DNA from: JALRAP01 sp046302815
GTDB taxonomy: Bacteria; Bacteroidota; Bacteroidia; AKYH767-A; OLB10
Reading direction: 5' to 3'
DNA: 37,342 nt
NCBI GenBank assembly: GCA_046302815.1
Contig: JBKCHO010000009.1
Span: 1-37,342, forward strand
Shown: piece by piece, positions 1-6,792 of the stretch
Layout: every line of letters starts with the position of its first letter
Numbering within the stretch: the first letter of the stretch is position 1
Position numbers and translations under genes: made by a program
The notes under the pieces: generated by a model
The model's database searches: none
Told to the model about the DNA's origin: nothing
Seen by the model: only the letters and a program-made list of their open reading frames with translations

Positions 1-1208
1 TCCGACATGGCTTTTCGAGTACGGGTTTCAGCACCAGCTAATACCAGAATCAAGTCACCCGGATTGCTACCGCAAACCGCCGACCATTGAGTAAGATCTT
101 CGGCTTGAAAAAACTTGTCTACAGAAGATTTGATACTGCCATCCGTGTTGTGTTTAGCGTATATGAGGCCTGTCATTCCCAACTGAGGACGCTTGACCCA
201 TTCTGTGAGTTCGTCCAACTGTTTGCGTGTGTACTCCGATTGGCCTTTTACACAAATAGCCAAAACCAATTCAGCATCGTCGAAAACTTTGAATCCTTTT
301 CCCTGAACCAAATTAGTGAGTTCACACAATCGCATGTCGAAGCGAAGGTCGGGTTTATCGTTGCCATAATATTTCATGGCATCTGCATAGGTGATTCTTT
401 CCAGAATTGGAATTTCAATACCGCGCACGGTTTTGAATAAGTGTCTTACCAATCCCTCAAACATGTTCAAAATATCCTCTCGCTCAACGAAACTCATTTC
501 GCAGTCGATTTGGGTGAATTCAGGTTGCCTGTCGGCACGAAGGTCCTCATCTCGAAAGCACTTCACAATTTGGAAATACTTATCGAAGCCAGACACCATC
601 AATAGCTGCTTGAAAGTTTGTGGCGATTGGGGAAGTGCATAAAACTCTCCGGGGTTCATTCGGGATGGAACAACGAAGTCGCGGGCTCCTTCAGGAGTTG
701 ACTTAATCAATACCGGTGTTTCTATTTCGATGAATCCATTCGCATCCATATAGCTCCGCGAAACTTGAGCCATTCGGTGTCGAAGAAGTATGCTGTTCAT
801 AACCGGAGCGCGTCGCAAATCCAAATACCTATACTTCATTCGAAGATCGTCGCCTCCATCGGTTTCGTCTTCTATGGTGAAGGGTGGAATTGAGGATGGA
901 TTGAGCACTTCCATGCGAAGCACCGATATTTCTATGTCGCCTGTTGCCATTTTTGGGTTCTTGCTGCTTCTTTCTGCAACGATGCCTGTTGCTTGCAGTA
1001 CAAACTCCCTTCCAAGCTTTCTGGCAGCTAAGCAGAGGGCGTCATCGGTTTCTAGATTGAACAAAAGTTGAGTCATTCCATAGCGGTCCCTCAAGTCAAT
1101 GAAGGTTAGTCCACCCAGGTCTCTTCCTCTTTGAACCCAGCCGCACAAGGTGACCTGTTGACCCACATGGCTGATATTCAATTCTCCGCAATTATGTGTA
1201 CGATACAT
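1..1208 (-). CDS. aspS: Aspartyl-tRNA synthetase, N-terminal 402 residues (3' end outside window)
   Basis: Cytoplasmic class II aminoacyl-tRNA synthetase that charges tRNA-Asp. The frame opens with ATG at 1208 and stays open to base 1, so the C-terminal third is cut off; the bacterial family is usually about 585 residues. An N-terminal OB-fold anticodon-binding domain (about residues 1-110, with GWVQRGRDLGGLTFIDLRDR) is followed by the class II core: MKYRYLDLRR near 124-133, TPEGARDF near 171-178, and motif 2 FRDEDLRADRQPEFTQID at about 218-235. The bacterial GAD-type insertion begins after about 280. Motif 3 is not in the window. A weak upstream match to the -33 element (TTTG) lies around 1250, but the -7 match is poor, so I do not call a promoter. 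The next gene upstream is on the other strand. Family assignment is very secure; whether it is discriminating or not cannot be stated. Confidence 0.96.
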   Translation of the reverse strand, partial: MYRTHNCGELNISHVGQQVTLCGWVQRGRDLGGLTFIDLRDRYGMTQLLFNLETDDALCLAARKLGREFVLQATGIVAERSSKNPKMATGDIEISVLRMEVLNPSSIPPFTIEDETDGGDDLRMKYRYLDLRRAPVMNSILLRHRMAQVSRSYMDANGFIEIETPVLIKSTPEGARDFVVPSRMNPGEFYALPQSPQTFKQLLMVSGFDKYFQIVKCFRDEDLRADRQPEFTQIDCEMSFVEREDILNMFEGLVRHLFKTVRGIEIPILERITYADAMKYYGNDKPDLRFDMRLCELTNLVQGKGFKVFDDAELVLAICVKGQSEYTRKQLDELTEWVKRPQLGMTGLIYAKHNTDGSIKSSVDKFFQAEDLTQWSAVCGSNPGDLILVLAGAETRTRKAMS

Positions 1209-1387
1209 GAAAATGAGATATTTAGGAGCGTTAAATTACGAAAAAGTGGCGAATGCAAAGAATACCCAATACTTCATAAATAGGTAAAGGGTCGAGAAGC
1301 ATTAATGAAGGATTTGGTTATTTCAATCAATATTTATGTTCTTTACTCGTTATATTGTTATCTTCATTTATCGATAAAAACCAAACC

Positions 1388-1786
1388 ATGAGAATCTCGC
1401 TTATCTGCATCATGCTCCTTGCATTCGTATCATGTGAGTCTCCACCTTTGGATGAAGTTAAAGCCAAGATTGTTGCCGAGCAACATATTCAAGCCTTCAC
1501 CACTCAGGATTACGATGCTATCTTGGAAATGTATGCCCCTTCCTTTTTAGAATCCGAATCTGCAGGCATCAAGGTGGAGAAGCTTCAAAAGCTTTTTCAA
1601 GTGTTGGGTCCTGTTGAGGGCTATGATTTTGTAAAGGCTACGGATGTGAAGGAAATGGGATTGCCTCGCCAATTGAAATTGGATTATGCGGTTCGGCATG
1701 TCAATGCCACCACCATTGAAACATTTCAAATAGTTGAAGAGGAGGGCGGATATAAAATAGCAGGTTACTCGGTGGAGGAGAAATAA
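1388..1786 (+). CDS. Small exported lipoprotein, possible NTF2-like fold
   Basis: Hypothetical lipoprotein of 132 residues, not recognised as a named family. The ATG at 1388 begins a type II signal peptide with lipobox AFVSC, lipidated Cys at residue 16; the frame is open to an earlier start at 1355, but those 11 residues (MLSSFIDKNQT) would precede the signal peptide, so I prefer 1388. The mature part has a helix-rich start (AKIVAEQHIQAFTTQDYDAILEMYAPSF) followed by strand-like segments ending in GYKIAGYSVEEK. This pattern recalls NTF2-like/DUF4019-type small periplasmic proteins, which is an inference from layout only. It stands alone between divergent aspS and the convergent SRPBCC gene, so it is probably monocistronic. 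The lipoprotein call is firm; the function is unknown. Confidence 0.75.
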   Translation: MRISLICIMLLAFVSCESPPLDEVKAKIVAEQHIQAFTTQDYDAILEMYAPSFLESESAGIKVEKLQKLFQVLGPVEGYDFVKATDVKEMGLPRQLKLDYAVRHVNATTIETFQIVEEEGGYKIAGYSVEEK

Positions 1787-1917
1787 ACCGACCCTTTCAA
1801 TTGTTTCTAAGCATCGAAACCAAGGAAAAGGGAAATAGAAAGCCGATTCTTTTATGTAATCATGGTTTGTAACTATGCCAGCATCATCAATCCTGATAGG
1901 ACCTTATCATTCGGAGA

Positions 1918-2385
1918 CTATTTTATTTTACCGAACATTTCTTCCAATACCATTTTCCTGTAATTGAAAATGTCTTCAAGTTGTTTTTTTACAAACAGGT
2001 TGTTGGCGATATTGCCTAGTGGACCCAAAGGCAATGCATAGTGTATGAGATCTCGCATTTCTACACCGCCTGGAATCTCCTTAAGGAAGTGTTTGTGGTG
2101 CCAAAAGCTGTATGGGCCGAAACGCTGTTCGTCTACGAAATAATTGGGTTCGCTCACATGAGTGATTTCAGTTACCCATTTGATGGGTATGCCTGCAACA
2201 GGTTTTACAAAGTAGGATATGACTTGTCCAGCAAACATCTTTTCTCCTTTGAATCCAGAAATGATTTCGAAACCCATGTAGGCAGGGGTTATTTTCGCCA
2301 GGTTGGATGGGGATGATAGAAACTCCCAAGCTTCACCAATTCCAATGGGTAGCTGTTGTGTCTTTTCGAGCTCGAATATTTTCAT
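1918..2385 (-). CDS. SRPBCC (START/polyketide cyclase-like) ligand-binding protein
   Basis: Cytoplasmic protein of 155 residues in the SRPBCC superfamily, whose members form a deep hydrophobic pocket for lipids or polyketide-like ligands. The N-terminus (EKTQQLPIGIGEAWEFLSSPSNLAKITP) is the typical first strand and helix of the fold. A basic and aromatic middle (PIKWVTEITHV, FVDEQRFGPYSFWHHKHF) and a C-terminal helix (LEDIFNYRKMVLEEMF) complete it. Its ATG lies 4 bp downstream of the stop of the SDR gene, so the two are almost certainly translated from one mRNA, and crtZ lies just upstream on the same strand. That context suggests a hydrophobic, perhaps isoprenoid or light-stress related ligand, but this is inference. 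No catalytic residues can be named. Confidence 0.82.
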   Translation of the reverse strand: MKIFELEKTQQLPIGIGEAWEFLSSPSNLAKITPAYMGFEIISGFKGEKMFAGQVISYFVKPVAGIPIKWVTEITHVSEPNYFVDEQRFGPYSFWHHKHFLKEIPGGVEMRDLIHYALPLGPLGNIANNLFVKKQLEDIFNYRKMVLEEMFGKIK

Positions 2386-2389
2386 GGCT

Positions 2390-3091
2390 TTATTTTAAAG
2401 AGGACATGCCTCCATCGATATGAAAAACCTGCCCGGTAATCCATGTTGATTCATTTCCCAAAAGATATTTTGCCATCGAAGCGATTTCTTCCGGCTTTCC
2501 TATTCTTTTCATTGGGTGCTTTTCTTCTGATGCTTTTAGTTTGGCTTCAGAATTTGTGAGTTTTTCAGCCATGGGTGTGGCGGTTAGGGAAGGGGCTATA
2601 ACATTAACCCGGACCTTTGGTGCGAATTCTGATGCCAATGCACGGGCAAATCCCTCCACAGCTCCTTTGGCTGCTGCCACAGAGGCATGAAATGACATGC
2701 CCGTTTGTACAGCCACAGTGCTGAACAATACTATTGATGGCCTTTGTGACTCCTGAAGTTTTGGTAGATAGGCTTGTATACAACGAACAGCACCCAATAG
2801 GTTGATCTGGAAGTCGGTTTTGAAATCATCCTGCCTCAAACTTCGGAAAGGCTTTAAAGTGATGCTTCCTGGACAATAAACCAATCCGTCGATAGGTTCA
2901 CTGATTATTGGAAGAGCTGCCTGATCGTCGTTGATATCACACTGCAAATAGTTAACACCTTCTATCGCTTCATATGGTTGGGAGAACCGACTGATGGATG
3001 TTACCTTGTGTCCGCTTGAGTGCAAGCCGCTGACTAATGAGGCTCCTATTCCGGAGGTTCCTCCAACTATTAGGTAATGGTTTGTTGACAT
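2390..3091 (-). CDS. Short-chain dehydrogenase/reductase family protein lacking the catalytic tyrosine
   Basis: Rossmann-fold SDR of 233 residues, close to the classical length. The dinucleotide-binding motif GGTSGIG is at residues 10-16. The NNAG element is altered to YCPG (72-75), the structural Asn is kept (FQINLLG, N97), and Ser124/Thr125 sits where the catalytic Ser is expected. The YxxxK motif is VAAAK: Lys142 is present but residue 138 is Val instead of Tyr, with a His at 135. The C-terminal part (RVNVIAPSLTATPMAEKL, then ITGQVFHIDGG) is typical of the family. The gene overlaps nothing and ends 4 bp before the SRPBCC start. The fold is certain; whether it is an active oxidoreductase, uses His135 instead, or is a binding protein is open. 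Confidence 0.9.
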   Translation of the reverse strand: MSTNHYLIVGGTSGIGASLVSGLHSSGHKVTSISRFSQPYEAIEGVNYLQCDINDDQAALPIISEPIDGLVYCPGSITLKPFRSLRQDDFKTDFQINLLGAVRCIQAYLPKLQESQRPSIVLFSTVAVQTGMSFHASVAAAKGAVEGFARALASEFAPKVRVNVIAPSLTATPMAEKLTNSEAKLKASEEKHPMKRIGKPEEIASMAKYLLGNESTWITGQVFHIDGGMSSLK

Positions 3092-3211
3092 AGAATATCA
3101 ACAAGCCTTCTACGATAAAGGTTTTGTGGTCTTGAAAAGAAGTTGGAAAACCTGTATCGGTCTAAATGCAAGACTTACAAGTCACTTCAAGAAAAATAGA
3201 CAAGGAAAGTG

Positions 3212-3700
3212 TTAACTGGATGCAGTTGATTGGTTCGACGCACCTTGCTTGCGCTCATCCCAAAAATACTTGAATGGTACAAATAGCATTCCGAAGCACT
3301 CACCATGTTCTTTTCCCAGGTGCTTATGGTGCATTTTGTGAGCACGACGAAGTCCACGCAAGTACCAATTGTTACTGTTTCTAAGGAACTTGAAGCGCTG
3401 ATGAATAAAGATGTCATGTACCAGGAAGTAGGCTAAACCATACGCTGCAATACCAACGCCGATGAAGAAGCGGTAGTCCATACCGTTCAATTTGCCAAAA
3501 AGCATTAGAAGCATAGAGGGTATTGCAAAAATGAGAAAGAAGGCATCGTTTTTTTCAAAGAAACCTTCGTTGCCTTGATGATGGTCGCGATGTAGATACC
3601 AAAGGAATCCATGCATAACAAACTTGTGAGTGCACCAGGTGACGCACTCCATAATCAGGAAGGTTGCAAGGGTGATGCCCAGTCCGGTGGTGATTTCCAT
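3212..3700 (-). CDS. crtZ: Beta-carotene hydroxylase, CrtZ type
   Basis: Integral-membrane di-iron hydroxylase of the fatty-acid hydroxylase superfamily; CrtZ adds 3-hydroxyl groups to beta-ionone rings, giving zeaxanthin. The protein has 162 residues, the usual size. All four histidine clusters are visible: HKFVMH (25-30), HRDHH (37-41), HDIFIH (95-100) and HKMHH (121-125). Hydrophobic stretches at about 5-22, 53-70 and 78-95 fit membrane helices. It begins at ATG 3700, just downstream of a perfect TAnnTTTG -7 element. No other carotenoid genes (crtB, crtI, crtY) are in the window, so their presence elsewhere is assumed. A sterol-desaturase-like relative is possible, but the motif spacing fits CrtZ well. 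Confidence 0.93.
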   Translation of the reverse strand: MEITTGLGITLATFLIMECVTWCTHKFVMHGFLWYLHRDHHQGNEGFFEKNDAFFLIFAIPSMLLMLFGKLNGMDYRFFIGVGIAAYGLAYFLVHDIFIHQRFKFLRNSNNWYLRGLRRAHKMHHKHLGKEHGECFGMLFVPFKYFWDERKQGASNQSTASS

Positions 3701-3719
3701 TTTTAACGGTTTATTAGCA

Positions 3720-3727
3720 CAAAATTA
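3720..3727 (-). promoter_or_regulatory. Putative -7 element for crtZ
   Basis: On the minus strand this reads TAATTTTG, an exact match to the Bacteroidota -7 consensus TAnnTTTG, about 20 bp upstream of the crtZ ATG. No good TTTG -33 box lies 17-20 bp further up, so the call rests on the -7 box only. Confidence 0.4.
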
Positions 3728-3790
3728 GTGGTCTTGGTTAACACTTGGCGACAGGGAATGGTTTCAGCAAATAAATCAGAAATTGTATTC

Positions 3791-6139
3791 CTATTCGTCG
3801 TCAACGCTGATCAGCGGATCCTTTACAATCTCTTTGTTTTGTTTTTTGTTGTTGATGGTCAATAGGATGGAAGGCAACAAAACCAAATTGGTTATCAATG
3901 ACATAATTAAGGTCAAGGAAATCAATATTCCCAGTGCGGCGGTTCCACCGAAGCTGGAAACGGAGAAAATGGAGAAGCCAAAGAAAAGTATCACAGTGGT
4001 GTACACCATACTTAGTCCAATTTCTCTAATGGATTTATTGATGGCATTCACGGCGTTTCCGCCCATCTTTTTAAGTTCTTGACGGTATTTGGTGAGCAAA
4101 TAGATGGTGCCATCCGATGATATTCCAAACGCAATACTGAAAATAAGTATGGTTGAGGGCTTAAAGCGGATATCCAAAAATCCCATGACTCCGGCGGTGA
4201 TGATCAATGGAATGAGACATGGTAACTTAGACAAAATGATGATTCTTACAGAGCGGAACAGGGCCATTCCTACAATGGATATGAGAATTATTTCAATGAC
4301 CAGGCTTTCAAGTAGGTTATATAGTAGGTAATCGTTGCTCTTCAGGAATACGAGGCTATGGCCAGTCATATCAACCTCATATTCGGCAGGATCAAAAATC
4401 TCATCCACTTTGGGTTTCAGCTCGGCCATCAGTGCTTTGGTCTTATCGGATCCGATGTCGGCCATTTGGAAACTGATTCTGGTTCTGCTTCTAGAGCTGT
4501 CTATAAATGCTCTCAGACGCTGGTCTTGTCCTTCAAATGTTCCATAGTATTCAGACAGCGACTTCAAGTTCATAAGGCCGGGCAGTATGTAATGCTTTTT
4601 GGCCCCGCCTTGAAACGATTGATTTGAAAACTTGATGGCTTCTACAATCGATACGGGTTTGGAGAATTCATCATATTTGGAAATAACTGACTGGAGCGAT
4701 TTGATTTTGTAAAGCGTTTTGGCATCATTGGCAAAAACGCCATCAGGCGATTTCGTATCAATGACTATTTCAAAAGGTAGGACGCCTTTGAAGTGCTTCT
4801 CAAAAAATTTTAAATCAGTATAGACGGGATCTCTTTCGGGTAGGTCGTCTACCACAAAGCCCACAAAACTGATATTGAACATACCGATGGCTCCTAGGAT
4901 GGTCAGTACAAAAGTGGTGATATATACTTCGCGTCTCTTTTTGTGAACCAGATGCTCTACCAGCGATAGAATGCGGTTGATTCTTTTTCCTTCAAGATGT
5001 TTGGTGTGTTTAGCCTTGGGCGCAGGTAGTAGGAATAGAATAATCGGAACAAGGATGAGCGTCAATAGGTAGGTGGCCATTACGCTAATTGCAGCAACAA
5101 TTCCAAACTCTACCAGGAGAGCGCTCTCGGTAAAATATAAAACACCGAATCCGATGGAAGTGGTTACATTGGCAAGGAAAAGCGTTATGCCAATGGTCTC
5201 TATCATCCGCGAAAGTGCTTTTACCCTGTTTTTGTGCGCTACATATTCGCTTTGATATTTGTTGATCAGGAAAACACAATTGGGAATACCAATAACCATG
5301 ATCAATGGTGGTATAAGACCGGTAAGTGCCGTAATCTTGTAATCAAAAAGCTGTAAGATGCCAACGGACCAAATGACCCCTATAGCTACTATAACTATGC
5401 TGAAAAACACATTAAGGGTGGATCGGAAGAACAACCAAAGTATAAGCGCTGTAATTATGATGGCAAGAATCAGAAATAAGGTCATCTCGCTGGAGATTTT
5501 CTCCATCAACTGAGTCCGAATGAAAGGCATTCCGGAATAGTGCATCTCCACGCGATGTTTGTCGGAGAAAGCCTCTGTAAGTGTTTTAACTTCCTTTACA
5601 ATTTCTATTCTCCTCTTGGAATCTAGCGATCCACTGTTGAAAGTGATTGCCATCAGTGTTGCTGAACTCTCCTTGTTGAATACGATTCCTTCATAAAATG
5701 GCAATTGCATGAAAATATCCCGAAGGCTATCCACATCTCTTTGCGTTCTAGGAATGCGTTTAATCAGCGGTTCAATATCGAATCTGCGCAAGCTGTCGTT
5801 TCGAGCCAGCGTATAGGATGTGGGCACAGATACAACATCTTTGATGCCAGGAATAATCTTGATGGCTTTACTGAGATGATACCAATCATTGAATTTGTTC
5901 AAAGTGAAAAAGTTGGTGTCGGCAAATCCGATAACCATGATATTTCCATCGCTGCCGAAATCTTTCTTGAACTGTTTGTACTCTACGAAAGAAGGGTCGT
6001 TGGCCGGGAGTATTTTGGCGAATTCGTAGGAAAGCTCCATTTTGGATGCCTCATACCCCATGTAGGCGGTTGAAAGCAACACGATAATTGTGAAGAAAAG
6101 CTTGTTTCGCAGCAAAATACTGGCGAATCGCTTGAACAT
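3791..6139 (-). CDS. MMPL/RND-superfamily transporter (SSD-type membrane protein)
   Basis: Inner-membrane protein of 782 residues with the duplicated RND layout: one N-terminal helix (about 12-30), a large periplasmic loop (about 40-215), five helices (about 217-385), then a seventh helix near 405-425, a second periplasmic loop (to about 610) and five more helices (about 615-765). Length and layout match the MMPL/hopanoid-transporter-like group, not the 1000-residue drug pumps. Such proteins move lipids or other hydrophobic substrates using the proton gradient; the substrate here is unknown. The C-terminus is a charged tail (KKQNKEIVKDPLISVDDE). No periplasmic adaptor or outer-membrane channel gene is adjacent, so it is probably a stand-alone exporter. 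The gene lies between the tRNA-Arg unit and crtZ on the same strand with its own -7 box. Confidence 0.88.
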   Translation of the reverse strand: MFKRFASILLRNKLFFTIIVLLSTAYMGYEASKMELSYEFAKILPANDPSFVEYKQFKKDFGSDGNIMVIGFADTNFFTLNKFNDWYHLSKAIKIIPGIKDVVSVPTSYTLARNDSLRRFDIEPLIKRIPRTQRDVDSLRDIFMQLPFYEGIVFNKESSATLMAITFNSGSLDSKRRIEIVKEVKTLTEAFSDKHRVEMHYSGMPFIRTQLMEKISSEMTLFLILAIIITALILWLFFRSTLNVFFSIVIVAIGVIWSVGILQLFDYKITALTGLIPPLIMVIGIPNCVFLINKYQSEYVAHKNRVKALSRMIETIGITLFLANVTTSIGFGVLYFTESALLVEFGIVAAISVMATYLLTLILVPIILFLLPAPKAKHTKHLEGKRINRILSLVEHLVHKKRREVYITTFVLTILGAIGMFNISFVGFVVDDLPERDPVYTDLKFFEKHFKGVLPFEIVIDTKSPDGVFANDAKTLYKIKSLQSVISKYDEFSKPVSIVEAIKFSNQSFQGGAKKHYILPGLMNLKSLSEYYGTFEGQDQRLRAFIDSSRSRTRISFQMADIGSDKTKALMAELKPKVDEIFDPAEYEVDMTGHSLVFLKSNDYLLYNLLESLVIEIILISIVGMALFRSVRIIILSKLPCLIPLIITAGVMGFLDIRFKPSTILIFSIAFGISSDGTIYLLTKYRQELKKMGGNAVNAINKSIREIGLSMVYTTVILFFGFSIFSVSSFGGTAALGILISLTLIMSLITNLVLLPSILLTINNKKQNKEIVKDPLISVDDE

Positions 6140-6171
6140 GGTTTATGGGTTAAGGGATGAACTTACGACCT

Positions 6172-6179
6172 CAAAATTA
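6172..6179 (-). promoter_or_regulatory. Putative -7 element for the MMPL transporter gene
   Basis: The minus strand reads TAATTTTG, an exact TAnnTTTG match, 33 bp upstream of the start codon at 6139. No convincing TTTG is present at -33 spacing. Confidence 0.38.
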
Positions 6180-6281
6180 CTTACATGCTTTCAACTAGAC
6201 ATGCGAAAGGTCATATTCGAGATGTTAATCCAAAAATCAGCAAATCAATGACTTAGGCTTCTTTTGTAGTATAGGGGTAGA

Positions 6282-6322
6282 TAAAATAAAAAGCCCTCCC
6301 AAGTTCTAGGAACTTTGGAGGG
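6282..6322 (-). terminator. Intrinsic terminator of the tRNA-Arg transcript
   Basis: On the minus strand a long stem (CCCTCC with AAGTTC paired to GAACTT and GGAGGG, around the CTA loop, 6294-6322, one bulge or mismatch) is followed by CTTTTTATTTT. It starts six bases after the tRNA 3' end, a classic tRNA-terminator arrangement. Confidence 0.88.
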
Positions 6323-6327
6323 TTAAG

Positions 6328-6399
6328 TAGCCTCGACAGGAATCGAACCTGTATCAAAAGTTTAGGAAACTTCTATTCTATCCATTGAACTACGAGGCC
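6328..6399 (-). tRNA. tRNA-Arg (anticodon CCT)
   Basis: A 72-nt cloverleaf folds by eye on the minus strand. The acceptor stem is GGCCTCG with CGAGGCT, with a G-U closing pair. The D-stem is GTTC with GAAT, the D-loop AATGGATA. The anticodon stem is GAAGT with ACTTT around loop TTCCTAA, giving anticodon CCT, which reads the AGG arginine codon. The T-arm is ACAGG-TTCGATT-CCTGT and the discriminator base is A. The 3' CCA is not encoded. It stands as a single tRNA with its own promoter and terminator, not in an array. Confidence 0.94.
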
Positions 6400-6426
6400 C
6401 TGGTATTCAGGTTGTTGTGAAGAAAG

Positions 6427-6455
6427 TAAACATAGTCTCAAAACTATTGCACAAA
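6427..6455 (-). promoter_or_regulatory. Promoter of tRNA-Arg
   Basis: On the minus strand TTTG (6455-6452) is separated by 17 bp from TATGTTTA (6434-6427), a 7 of 8 match to TAnnTTTG. The -7 box is 27 bp upstream of the mature tRNA 5' end, leaving a short 5' leader for RNase P removal. Confidence 0.6.
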
Positions 6456-6792
6456 GCTAGTAAATAGGCGTATTGTCGGCAATGAATTGCAATTGGTGTT
6501 TTTTGAATAGCTTGACAGTCCTTCTTTAGTGTTTGACAATTTCAAATCACCATCGGTTTCAGTGATTGAGCACATGATCTGTTGGGAATCCTATTATGGA
6601 ATGGTTGAAAAAATCTTTATCGTTATTAAGTTCGTTGTATGCGTTATCAAAGGCAATGCTTGGTATTTCAAAAAATATCGAAAACCATGTAGTTCTAGAA
6701 ATTAATAGCTAGACGTTTCATCTAAGCAGTTTAAGCGCTTCGAATCTATGTTTTATAGATAAAGCAATTTTTTACTTAAATAATCTTAGTTA
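6456..6792. other. AT-rich intergenic stretch between tRNA-Arg promoter and metG stop
   Basis: No open frame of meaningful length, RNA gene or strong terminator is visible here. The only structures are a short palindrome near 6481-6495 (around AATTGCAATT) and a 6-bp stem ATCTAT/ATAGAT around 6745-6761 downstream of metG, which lacks a T-run on the minus strand and is too weak to call a terminator. Confidence 0.5.

Noticed and set aside
1224..1253. TTTG-N17-TAATTTAA upstream of aspS as a promoter
   Set aside because: The -7 box differs at two conserved positions, so evidence is too weak to list.
1787..1917. Short pairing CCCTTT with AAAGGG after the lipoprotein gene as a terminator
   Set aside because: Only six pairs around a loop of more than 20 nt and no T-run follows directly.
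6328..6399. tRNA-Arg as an attachment site of an integrated element
   Set aside because: No partial copy of the tRNA 3' end and no integrase gene is found in the flanking sequence.
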